Positions 1-5,801 of a stretch of DNA of 7,843 nt are shown here, one piece after another. This stretch comes from Desulfobacteraceae bacterium. GTDB lineage: Bacteria > Desulfobacterota > DSM-4660 > Desulfatiglandales > HGW-15. Within the stretch, counting starts at the first letter, position 1; the number at the start of each line of letters is the position of its first letter. The translations under genes were made by a program, and so were the position numbers. The notes beneath the pieces were generated by a model. The model saw nothing but the letters and a program-made list of their open reading frames with translations, made no database searches and was not told the DNA's origin. The stretch covers positions 1 to 7,843 of the forward strand of contig RPPU01000200.1 of NCBI GenBank assembly GCA_003819975.1, written 5' to 3'.

Positions 1-322
1 ATAGGCACTCATCTGTCTCAATATTGGCAGCGAACAATTCCAGAACCCTGAATTTTCGCTCAAACCGCACGCTAGCTTGCCGGATGCAATCGGGATTCAG
101 AGCCACCCCGACCACGCGTTAAATGGTTTCCGGATCGATCCGTTCAAACCCGCTCCCGCCCGCACAACCCAGAACCGCGACGGATTCAGGCGAATACCGA
201 CCCAAGGCGCGCGCAAAAACATCGGCCAAAAGCCGGGCCTGGGCCACCTGCGGCAATGCCCTGTGGCCTTCGTAATCGCAAAGCGGAATCTCGAGCCAAG
301 GGTTTTTCAAAATACTTCCCAA
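1..322 (-). pseudogene. Class I SAM-dependent methyltransferase, 5' part, interrupted by an in-frame stop (pseudogene, runs off left edge)
   Basis: The minus strand encodes an N-terminus of the form NPWLEIPL.DYEGH..LPQVAQARLLADVF, followed by VAVLGCAGGSGFERID, which fits the glycine-rich SAM-binding motif I. A TAA at 119-121 ends the frame after PETI. The same frame continues after the stop as RVVGVALNPDCIRQASVRFERKF...LELFAANIETDECL up to base 2, the expected continuation with motif II; the usual acidic residue of GVD.NP is Ala here and the usual Tyr is Cys. I read this as a nonsense-inactivated, drifting gene. The start is uncertain: TTG at 320-322 or, fitting my recollection of the family better (MKNPWLE), TTG at 308-310; no clear ribosome site precedes either. 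The substrate is unknown. Alternatives are a sequencing error at the stop or programmed readthrough. It lies 27 bases downstream of the M50 gene. Confidence 0.7.
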
Positions 323-349
323 TACGGCTTATTTCTTTAAATGTTTTAA

Positions 350-1036
350 TCAATAAACCAAGTTGCGCGCCAATTTAAAAATGGGTCTTAGCACGTATCC
401 GAAAAGATTCCAAGCAATAAAAAGGCCAATAAAACCGTAGATTGGATTTTGAATGAAATCCAAGTACTTTTGTGTTGTTTCTTCGGAAAGCAAGAGGACT
501 ACCGCATTACTGCCGTCCATGGGCGGAAGGGGTAGAAGGTTGAACGCAAACAGGATTACATTCAGGGAAAAAAGTATGCTAATGAAAACCGCCACGGCCG
601 ATAAAAAACTTCCCGGCGCAGATTCCACAATGGAAGAAAAACTAAAACCACCGGGACCAGGGCGAAAGAAAAAACCCGATTTCAAACCCCACACAATGAT
701 GATTCCCGACAGGACAATCAATATCAAATTGGACAAAGGCCCGGCCAAAGACATCAGGGCCGAGCGTTGCGGATAGCGGCGCGCCCAAAAAGGGTCGTAA
801 GGCGTGCTGGCCCAGCCGATCATCCAGCCGCCGAGTAGAAAAGAAACAATCGGCACAGCCACGGTTCCGATCGGTTCCCGCTTGATATGCGGCCAGGGAT
901 CTAAGGTGACTTGACCGCCGTGATAAGCCGTGGGGTCGCCCAATTTTAAAGCCGCCAGCGCGTGCGCGGCTTCATGCACCACTACTGAAAAAACAAACGC
1001 TACATACCAAACCATTCCTTCAACGATTTTTTCCAT
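350..1036 (-). CDS. Site-2 protease family protein (M50 metallopeptidase, YwhC-like short form)
   Basis: This 228-residue multi-pass membrane protein should be an intramembrane zinc metalloprotease. The zinc-binding HEAAH motif lies at residues 21-25 inside the first membrane helix. The second signature, NLLPLPPMDG (residues 166-175, Asp174 as the third zinc ligand), lies in a later helix, and the conserved AGPLSN stretch is at 98-103. There is no PDZ or CBS domain, so it belongs to the compact YwhC-like group rather than RseP or SpoIVFB, and its substrate cannot be told. Hydrophobic segments are near residues 8-30, 55-76, 95-117, 143-166 and 195-218. The ATG start is supported by AGGAG (1041-1045, minus strand) four bases upstream. 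It follows rlmI on the same strand but is separated by 228 bases of repeats, so co-transcription is uncertain. Confidence 0.9.
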   Translation of the reverse strand: MEKIVEGMVWYVAFVFSVVVHEAAHALAALKLGDPTAYHGGQVTLDPWPHIKREPIGTVAVPIVSFLLGGWMIGWASTPYDPFWARRYPQRSALMSLAGPLSNLILIVLSGIIIVWGLKSGFFFRPGPGGFSFSSIVESAPGSFLSAVAVFISILFSLNVILFAFNLLPLPPMDGSNAVVLLLSEETTQKYLDFIQNPIYGFIGLFIAWNLFGYVLRPIFKLARNLVY

Positions 1037-1060
1037 ATCTCTCCTGATTCCTGGTCTCTG

Positions 1061-1161
1061 GTTTCTCGTCTATCGTTTCCGGACTATAATTTCCGGTTTT
1101 TTGTTTCTCGTTTTTTTCTTGACTTCATTATTCAAAATTCGGTGTTCGATATTCGATATTC
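1061..1161. repeat. Decayed low-complexity intergenic repeats
   Basis: Part of the 228-base gap between rlmI and the M50 gene. It holds short imperfect direct repeats: GTTTCTCGT at 1061-1069 and 1103-1111, TTTCCGG at 1076-1082 and 1090-1096, and two adjacent TTCGATA units at 1145-1158 followed by TTC. No coding frame of interest is seen. It looks like eroded tandem-repeat DNA; no function can be assigned. Confidence 0.5.
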
Positions 1162-1181
1162 TTTTTTTCATAACCCTTGGA

Positions 1182-1231
1182 CGTAGAGACATACGCGTAG
1201 AGATGACTTTATATCTCTACGGGTCTCTACG
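1182..1231. repeat. Nested double-palindrome repeat (REP/MITE-like hairpin)
   Basis: Two perfect 9-bp inverted repeats are nested in each other. The outer arms are CGTAGAGAC (1182-1190) and GTCTCTACG (1223-1231). The inner arms are CGTAGAGAT (1196-1204) and ATCTCTACG (1213-1221), with an 8-base loop. The arms differ only in the last base (C or T), which is matched by G or A on the other side, so pairing is kept in both. Neither strand has a T-run right after it, so it is not a typical intrinsic terminator. GTAGAGAC-type palindromes are known as dispersed repeats in other phyla (for example cyanobacteria), so a dispersed repeat is the likeliest reading. Confidence 0.65.
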
Positions 1232-1235
1232 GACC

Positions 1236-1267
1236 CCTTGAAACCTTGATCCCTTGATCCCTTCTCA
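1236..1267. repeat. Short octamer tandem repeat abutting the rlmI stop codon
   Basis: Four consecutive 8-base units: CCTTGAAA, CCTTGATC, CCTTGATC and CCTTCTCA. The last unit contains the rlmI stop codon (minus-strand TGA at 1265-1267), so the repeat begins right at the 3' end of that gene. The period is the same as that of the larger array at 5106-5193, which also abuts the end of a minus-strand gene. Confidence 0.55.
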
Positions 1268-2452
1268 ACTCACCCTTCCAATAATCCCTTTTAAATACTG
1301 AGATTCCGGAAACGCAGCCGCCACCGGGTGATCCGCGGCCTGGCCCAAAAAACGGATGATTTGCAAATCCCGTCCCGCATCCAGGGCCGCATCGGCCACG
1401 ATTTTTTGAAACAACCGAGGCTCCACATGTCCGGAACAGGAAAAGGTGAACAAAATTCCGCCCGGCCGCAGCAGCTTCAGCGCCAATAAATTTATATCTT
1501 TGTATCCCCGGCAGCCTCTTTGCAATTGGCCGGCCGAATGGACAAACTTGGGCGGGTCCAGGACCACCAGATCGAATTGACGGCCCGTGTCCCGGTACTT
1601 GCGCAGGGCCACAAAAACATCTTCAGCCTCATTGACCAGCCGCGCCTCGGGTAAATCATTCAAAACTGTATTACGCAGGGCTAAATCCAGTGCCTCTCGG
1701 GACGTATCGATATTCACGACTTGGTTCGCTCCGCCCCGCAGAGCCGCCACGCCGAATCCGCCCGTATAAGCAAAGCAGTTTAGGACTTCCGCGCCTGGAC
1801 AGAATTCGCGCAGCGCCAGGCGGTTTTCGCGCTGATCCAGGTAAAACCCGGTTTTGTGGCCTTTACGCAGGTCCACCCAAAATTGCAAATCCCCTTCCCT
1901 TATGGCGACCAAGTCCGGAGGTTCTTCCCCCCAAAGCGGACCGCTGATTTTTTCAAGGCCCTCTTTCAAGCGGACATCCGCATCGGAGCGCTCGAAAATA
2001 CCGGCCACGCCCGGCATCTGCCGCAAGGCTTGGACAATCTCCGGTTTCCAATATTCGGCTCCGGCCGATAAAAATTGGCAGACCAAAAAACGATCGTATT
2101 GATCCACGATCAGTCCCGGCAAACCGTCCGACTCGCCATAGATCAAACGAAAAGCAGATAGGCCTTGCCGGGCGATAAGCTCCCGGCGGGCTTGATAGGC
2201 CCGCTCCAAACGGCCGGCAAAAAATCGGGCATCGATTGTTTCAGCGGAATCCCAGGACCAAATCCGGACCCTGATTTGGGAATGACCGCAATAGGCGCCC
2301 CGGGCCAGCCAGGTGCCGTCCGCGCCATAAAGCTCGACGGTCTCTCCGTTAGCGGGATCGCCATCTGCTTTTTTAATCGCACCGGAAAAAATCCAGGGGT
2401 GTCGCCTTTGGGCCGATTCATCCCGACCGCTTTTCAAGATTATGGATTTCAT
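1265..2452 (-). CDS. rlmI: 23S rRNA m5C methyltransferase, RlmI-like
   Basis: A cytoplasmic SAM-dependent RNA methyltransferase of 395 residues, almost the length of E. coli RlmI (396), which makes m5C1962 in 23S rRNA. Order of parts: N-terminal PUA domain (about 1-75, with HPWIFSGAI at 18-26), a linking domain containing GESDGLPGLIVDQY (106-119), then the Rossmann methyltransferase domain with KTGFYLDQR (200-208), NCFAYTGGFG as motif I (225-234), DPPKF as motif IV (299-303) and FSCSG (337-341), whose Cys339 is the expected catalytic cysteine. All family landmarks are intact. The ATG start is 27 bases from the divergent ATG of the DUF2914 gene; no strong ribosome site precedes it, and its promoter must overlap the start of that neighbour. 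Exact target position is inferred from the family; a paralogous RlmI/RlmK-like activity is possible. Confidence 0.93.
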   Translation of the reverse strand: MKSIILKSGRDESAQRRHPWIFSGAIKKADGDPANGETVELYGADGTWLARGAYCGHSQIRVRIWSWDSAETIDARFFAGRLERAYQARRELIARQGLSAFRLIYGESDGLPGLIVDQYDRFLVCQFLSAGAEYWKPEIVQALRQMPGVAGIFERSDADVRLKEGLEKISGPLWGEEPPDLVAIREGDLQFWVDLRKGHKTGFYLDQRENRLALREFCPGAEVLNCFAYTGGFGVAALRGGANQVVNIDTSREALDLALRNTVLNDLPEARLVNEAEDVFVALRKYRDTGRQFDLVVLDPPKFVHSAGQLQRGCRGYKDINLLALKLLRPGGILFTFSCSGHVEPRLFQKIVADAALDAGRDLQIIRFLGQAADHPVAAAFPESQYLKGIIGRVS

Positions 2453-2479
2453 GTCAGGACTTTATCATAGATTGAGATT

Positions 2480-3010
2480 ATGGTTGAAAAAATAATAATT
2501 TTAGATACATTGGCCGATATGAATAATCTTTTTAACAGACGGACGCAATCCCAAAAAGGGTTTTTTAAAAAAAATCCCCTAAACAAACCGGCTTGCCGGT
2601 TTGTTTTATTGTGCGCTCTGATCCTAACCCCGGTTTTTTATGCTCAGGCCGATCAGCCCCAAAAAACGTTTTCAATCCCTACTGCCGGCAATCCGCTGGG
2701 TCGGTCCATGATGTGTGAAAATATTATCGACAATCATCCGCTCAATGAAACCGTGCTTTTTTCCATAGCCAAAGGCAAGGCCGTTTGTTTCTCCTATATG
2801 ACCCGGGTATCCAAAAAAATCGTTCTGTTCCATAACTGGTACAAGGCCGATAAATTAAGTTCGCGCTTCCCCTTGTCGATCGAGCCCCTCCAGGGGTTCA
2901 CTTGGAGTAAAATTGAACTGCGCGAATCCGACCAAGGGCCCTGGCGGGTGGAAATTACGGATGAGAGCGGTAATCTGTTAAAAATTTTACGTTTCAGCAT
3001 TACGGATTGA
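2480..3010 (+). CDS. Secreted DUF2914 domain protein
   Basis: A 176-residue exported protein. A basic N-terminal stretch is followed by a hydrophobic segment (about residues 40-54) and a likely signal-peptidase site after AQA (residues 55-57). The mature part, from about residue 78 to the end, matches the DUF2914 pattern: CENI.D..P, GKAVCFSYMTRV, HNWYKADKLSSRF, then GPWRVEITDESGNLLKILRFSI at the C-terminus. The family is of unknown function and probably a small beta-sandwich. The start is unclear: the ATG at 2480 has only a weak ribosome site, and the ATG at 2519 would give a more usual N-region before the signal peptide. The stop is followed after 7 bases by the cyclase gene, so the two probably form an operon and act on the same side of the inner membrane as the YbbR domains. 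A terminator-like hairpin lies inside the signal-peptide codons. Confidence 0.82.
   Translation: MVEKIIILDTLADMNNLFNRRTQSQKGFFKKNPLNKPACRFVLLCALILTPVFYAQADQPQKTFSIPTAGNPLGRSMMCENIIDNHPLNETVLFSIAKGKAVCFSYMTRVSKKIVLFHNWYKADKLSSRFPLSIEPLQGFTWSKIELRESDQGPWRVEITDESGNLLKILRFSITD
2581..2606 (+). promoter_or_regulatory. Terminator-like 12-bp perfect hairpin inside the DUF2914 reading frame
   Basis: AAACAAACCGGC (2581-2592) and GCCGGTTTGTTT (2595-2606) are exact reverse complements separated by TT, and the right arm runs on into TTATT. An A-rich stretch lies before it. This is the shape of an intrinsic terminator or attenuator, yet it covers codons 34-43, just before and within the signal peptide. 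It could attenuate transcription of the DUF2914-cdaA operon, stop antisense transcription from the opposite strand, or merely be a dispersed palindrome tolerated in coding sequence. The function is inference only. Confidence 0.5.
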
Positions 3011-3017
3011 TGCGTTC

Positions 3018-4484
3018 ATGATTCATCTATCGAGTTTTTTCAACAATCTGCGCTGGCAGGATCTGATCGATATCGGCTTGGCCAGTTACATCCTGTTCCG
3101 TTTTTATATTATCTTCCGCGGGACCTATGTCTTTCGCGTCATCAGCGGCCTGGGCTTGCTCTGGATTTTCCAACGCCTGACTTCCTCCATCGGGCTGATC
3201 GTCACGAGTTGGGCCTTGCAAGGCATTACGGCCGTGGCGGCCATTATCATCATCGTGGTTTTCAGAAACGAGCTGCGCCAAGTCCTGCAAGCCCGGAATA
3301 TCCGCACCATTCTTTGGGGGGTCTCCTCCAAACCGCTGGATACGCCCATTGAAGTCATTGTGAAAGCCGTTTTTGAATTGAAAAAAAAGCACCTGGGCGC
3401 GCTTATGGTTTTTCCGGGCAAGGAAGATCTCGGAACCATCATTCAAAAAGGCATTCCCTGGAAAGGACGCCTTTCCAAGGAAATGCTCGTCAGTATTTTT
3501 TGGCCCGATAATCCGGTTCATGACGGCGCCGCCATCATCAGCGGCGATCAAGTCACCGAAGTCGGCGTGATATTACCGCTTTCGAGCCGCGAAGATCTGC
3601 CCTCTTATTACGGCACCCGCCACCGGGCCGCGGCCGGCTTGGTGGAAATAACCGATGCCCTGGTTCTGGTGGTTTCCGAAGAACGGGGCACGATCGTGGC
3701 TGCCCAGCAATCGACCTTATCGGAAGTGCCCAATGATTTAAAATTGATCCGCATACTCCAGGAACATATGGGCAGCGGCGCGGTTTCCGCCTCTTTTTGG
3801 TTCAAGAAAAAAATCAAACACAGTCTGACCGCGCTCTTTTCGATTCTGTTTATCTCCACTATCTGGTTCAGTTTCACCCAAGGGCTCGACACCTTGATCA
3901 CCCTGGAAATTCCCATCGAATACATGAACCGCAATCCTCAAATGGAGATCATGAACACCTCGATCAATACGGTCAACCTGAATTTAAGCGGCTCCGGACC
4001 TTTGATCAAATCCATTCAACCCCAGCATATTCACGCCCGTTTGGACTTGGCCAAAGCCGTAGCCGGCCTCAATGCCTATACTCTGACCCCCGAGAACATT
4101 ACCTTACCGCCCGGAGTCATCCTGAAGACAATCCACCCTCAAAAAGTCGTGGTTACCCTGGACGCCCTGGTGAAAAAAGAATTACCGGTCCAGGTGGATT
4201 GGTCCGGAACATTGCCCGAAAACCTGATCCTGGAGCGAGTCAAATGCACTCCGGAGAGCGTGATCGTCGGCGGCGGCAGTTTGGCTCTGAAAAAAATGAC
4301 CACGATTTATACCCGTCCGATTCGCTTGGAAAACATTCGGGAATCAGGGCTGATTACCATTGGATTGGTATTGGATGATAAGGTGGCGCAAATAGAGCCC
4401 GGCTCAGCCGACAAGATACTCGTGGAATATAAAATTAAAAAACGCTTGGAACCGGTCACGACTCCGCCGGCTCCGGAAAATTGA
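3018..4484 (+). CDS. cdaA: Membrane diadenylate cyclase CdaA fused to two YbbR/CdaR domains
   Basis: Makes cyclic di-AMP from two ATP. In order along 488 residues: three N-terminal membrane helices (about 14-33, 38-55 and 65-82), a coupling helix (RNELRQVLQARN), and the cytoplasmic DAC domain (about 105-255) with both catalytic signatures intact, NPVHDGAAII (DGA at 169-171) and GTRHRAA (RHR at 201-203). Then comes a basic KKKIKH stretch and a fourth membrane helix (about 268-287), which places the rest outside the cytoplasm. That part has two YbbR domains (about 292-382 and 388-474), each ending in the typical 'P..V.V.L'-like strand, and a Pro-rich tail. In Firmicutes CdaA (about 270 residues) and its regulator CdaR are separate genes; here they are one chain. 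The usual partners folP and glmM are not next to it. The ATG lacks a strong ribosome site and follows the DUF2914 stop by 7 bases, suggesting translational coupling. Confidence 0.93.
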   Translation: MIHLSSFFNNLRWQDLIDIGLASYILFRFYIIFRGTYVFRVISGLGLLWIFQRLTSSIGLIVTSWALQGITAVAAIIIIVVFRNELRQVLQARNIRTILWGVSSKPLDTPIEVIVKAVFELKKKHLGALMVFPGKEDLGTIIQKGIPWKGRLSKEMLVSIFWPDNPVHDGAAIISGDQVTEVGVILPLSSREDLPSYYGTRHRAAAGLVEITDALVLVVSEERGTIVAAQQSTLSEVPNDLKLIRILQEHMGSGAVSASFWFKKKIKHSLTALFSILFISTIWFSFTQGLDTLITLEIPIEYMNRNPQMEIMNTSINTVNLNLSGSGPLIKSIQPQHIHARLDLAKAVAGLNAYTLTPENITLPPGVILKTIHPQKVVVTLDALVKKELPVQVDWSGTLPENLILERVKCTPESVIVGGGSLALKKMTTIYTRPIRLENIRESGLITIGLVLDDKVAQIEPGSADKILVEYKIKKRLEPVTTPPAPEN

Positions 4485-4502
4485 AAAAAGGGTCATAATG
4501 AA

Positions 4503-4679
4503 GGTTCACGGGAACGGATGATTAGGAAAATCATCCGGGGTTCACAAGAGCGGATGATTAGGAAAATCATCCGGGGTTCACAAGAGCGGATGATTAGGAA
4601 AATCATCCGGGGATGACCAGAAGCTGTCATCCGGGGTTCCCAAGAACGGATGATTAGGAAAATCATCCGGGGTTCACGG
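4503..4679. repeat. Array of five palindromic hairpin repeats in a convergent gap
   Basis: The 237-base convergent gap between cdaA and the ATL gene is mostly this array. Four identical hairpins, arms CGGATGATT and AATCATCCG with loop AGGAA, lie at 4515-4537, 4551-4573, 4587-4609 and 4647-4669. The first three repeat with an exact 36-base period and linkers of the type GGGTTCACAAGAG. A fourth, variant hairpin (4611-4632) has arms GGATGAC and GTCATCC and a different 8-base loop; the T-A to C-G change is compensated on both arms. GGTTCACGG closes the array on the right. The linkers are near-identical, so this is not CRISPR. It resembles REP/BIME-type palindromic clusters at the 3' ends of converging genes, which may protect transcripts or limit read-through. 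The remainder of the gap (4680-4721) shows only an AT-only palindrome at 4691-4704. Confidence 0.85.
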
Positions 4680-4721
4680 TAAAAAGCAATAAAATCTCAA
4701 TTTTCTATCCGGTTCATCCTG

Positions 4722-5078
4722 TCAAAACCCCGGCCAATCCCAATCGGCAACTTCCGGTTGCCATAAAAACCGTTTCAAATCGATCAAACCTTTTGGGTTG
4801 AAGGCAATGCCTTCCCGCGAGAGCAGATAATATTGTTCTTCATAGCCGCAACCCGGTCGCAAACTGACGGCTCCCCGAGCATTGACGACCCGGTGCCAGG
4901 GCAATTTTTCTTTCCGGGAACAAGCATGCAGGATCCGCACCACCTGGCGCGCACCGCGATGATTGCCCGCCAACGCGGCAATCTGGCCGTAAGTGGCCAC
5001 TTTGCCGTAGGGGATGCGCCGGATCGTCTGTTGGATCCGTTCCGAATAGGAATTCGGTTTTTTGGTTTTTACAGGCAT
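4722..5078 (-). CDS. atl: Alkyltransferase-like protein (ATL; MGMT family without active-site Cys)
   Basis: A small DNA-binding protein of the O6-alkylguanine transferase family (118 residues from the chosen start). Family landmarks are RIPYGKVATYGQIAALAG (residues 21-38, with the base-flipping Tyr30), ARQVVRIL (Arg44 as the arginine finger) and LPWHRVVNARG (59-69). The MGMT active site is PCHR; here it is PWHR (60-63), the hallmark of ATL proteins such as E. coli YbaZ/Atl. These cannot transfer the alkyl group but bind O6-alkylguanine and, by family knowledge, pass it to nucleotide excision repair. I chose the ATG at 5076-5078, with GGGAACGGA upstream; an upstream in-frame GTG (5103-5105) would add nine residues and sits directly beside the octamer array. 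It stands alone on the minus strand, convergent with cdaA. Confidence 0.9.
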   Translation of the reverse strand: MPVKTKKPNSYSERIQQTIRRIPYGKVATYGQIAALAGNHRGARQVVRILHACSRKEKLPWHRVVNARGAVSLRPGCGYEEQYYLLSREGIAFNPKGLIDLKRFLWQPEVADWDWPGF

Positions 5079-5105
5079 GGTGTTTTTTCCGTTCCCTAAG
5101 GACAC

Positions 5106-5193
5106 ACGTTCTTACGTTCTTACGTTCTTACGTTCTTACGTTCTTACGTTCTTACGTTCTTACATTTTTACGTTCTCACGTTCGCACGTTCTC
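5106..5193. repeat. Octamer tandem repeat (ACGTTCTT), 11 units
   Basis: Seven perfect copies of ACGTTCTT (5106-5161) are followed by four imperfect units, ACATTTTT, ACGTTCTC, ACGTTCGC and ACGTTCTC, ending at 5193. On the minus strand the unit reads AAGAACGT and yields TAA in every frame, so it cannot be coding. It sits 27 bases upstream of the chosen ATL start, and its last unit overlaps the stop codon (5192-5194) of the SGNH-like pseudogene. Identical adjacent copies suggest recent slippage or expansion, and copy number may vary between strains, possibly changing promoter or leader spacing for the ATL gene. Confidence 0.9.
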
Positions 5194-5628
5194 AATACAG
5201 CCATACCCGACTTCTCCCCATCCTGAAAGCCGGTTGCGGCTTGCCCATTTCCCATTTAAAAAGGCGTTGCTTTTCCGGCCGGCTCAACTGAAATCCCACC
5301 CATTCGATACCTTGATCTTTGGAATTGAGTTCCAGGAAACAGGAGCATGGCCCGATTCGAGGATATTCTGCCAGGCGTTTTTCCATTGGCCAAGCCGGAT
5401 ATGGATCGGATCGAACCCATACAAAATCCCGGGCAAAACCCGGCCTAAGACCCGGCTTTGCCTGCCATAAGAGCGGTCATAACCGAGGGCTGCCCAAATT
5501 TCAATCGAATCCCCATTTAATTCCTGCGCTAATTTGACCACCCAGGGAAAACCCAATGTCAGATTACTGGCGCCTAATAAAACCATTGAATCGCAAGAAT
5601 TTCTGATAAAGACCGACTGGGTCTGCAT
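5192..5628 (-). pseudogene. Decayed SGNH/GDSL-hydrolase-like gene (internal deletion plus frameshift)
   Basis: The first frame (ATG at 5626-5628; an upstream GTG at 5671-5673 is also possible) gives VLLGASNLTLGFPW, EIWAALGYDRSYGRQSRVLGRVLPGIL and then directly YGFDPIHIRLGQWKNAWQNIL. From memory of homologs, the first blocks are the N-terminal SGNH-type region and DPIH (codons near 5401-5412) carries the catalytic Asp-His pair near the C-terminus, with a long middle section normally between; here they are joined near 5422, suggesting an in-frame deletion of the order of 100 or more codons. The second frame (5386 down to 5192) then supplies what looks like the family C-terminus, SRPEKQRLFKWEMGKPQPAFRMGRSRVWLY, so a frameshift lies about 5300-5380. 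Neither open frame alone (129 or 64 residues) makes a sensible protein. The family's biochemical role is unknown to me. The alternative is two unrelated small genes, which I think less likely. Confidence 0.65.
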
Positions 5629-5692
5629 GTGTATCCACTTGGAATCAAAGAAGAAATAACATAAAAAATTCACCGGAGACAGCCTGGCCTTA

Positions 5693-5708
5693 TGGCATTG
5701 ATATTGCA
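5693..5708 (+). promoter_or_regulatory. Sigma54 (-24/-12) promoter upstream of the Cache-MCP genes
   Basis: TGGCATTGATATTGCA matches the sigma54 consensus TGGCACG-N4-TTGCW except at two positions of the first block. The key GG (5694-5695) and GC (5706-5707) are exactly 12 bases apart. Transcription would start near 5719, leaving a leader of about 80 bases before the Cache gene ATG. An inverted repeat TGGCCT (5685-5690) / AGGCCA (5725-5730) flanks the promoter. Sigma54 promoters often drive motility and chemotaxis genes, which fits the genes downstream; an enhancer-binding activator would be required, and no site for one is recognised. Confidence 0.65.
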
Positions 5709-5801
5709 GCCTACTATAGCCGCTAGGCCAAATTCAAGTTTTGCAAATAAGGCTATTACAAAGTGCCCCAAAAAACATTTTAACGATCAGGAGGTCTGCA
5801 G

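Noticed and set aside
119..121. Selenocysteine or pyrrolysine readthrough in the methyltransferase
   Set aside because: The stop is TAA, not TGA or TAG, and other conserved residues around it are also lost, which fits pseudogene decay.
77..340. Plus-strand open frame at the left end
   Set aside because: It is opposite the methyltransferase remnant, whose protein pattern is recognisable; this frame shows none.
2471..2513. Sigma70 promoter (TTGAGA or TTGAAA with TAATTT or TACATT) for the DUF2914-cdaA operon
   Set aside because: The region is so AT-rich that several partial matches occur by chance, and one of them overlaps the possible start codon; none stands out.
3027..3551. 174-codon minus-strand open frame opposite cdaA
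   Set aside because: It overlaps the well-supported DAC domain, and its product (acidic/Asp-Gly-Gln-rich) resembles no family.
3797..4378. 193-codon plus-strand open frame in another frame of cdaA
   Set aside because: It lies within the YbbR-encoding part, has a Pro/Arg/His-rich composition and no ribosome site; it is a frame shadow.
4503..4679. CRISPR array
   Set aside because: The units are regularly spaced, but the intervening segments are nearly identical, each unit is a hairpin, the spacing breaks after the third unit, and there are no cas genes.
4691..4704. Intrinsic terminator for the ATL gene
   Set aside because: The palindrome AAAATCTCAATTTT is made of A-T pairs only and would form a very weak stem.
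5192..5386. Independent 64-residue gene on the minus strand
   Set aside because: Its ATG lies inside the coding frame of the SGNH-like gene, and its sequence reads as the frameshifted C-terminus of that gene.
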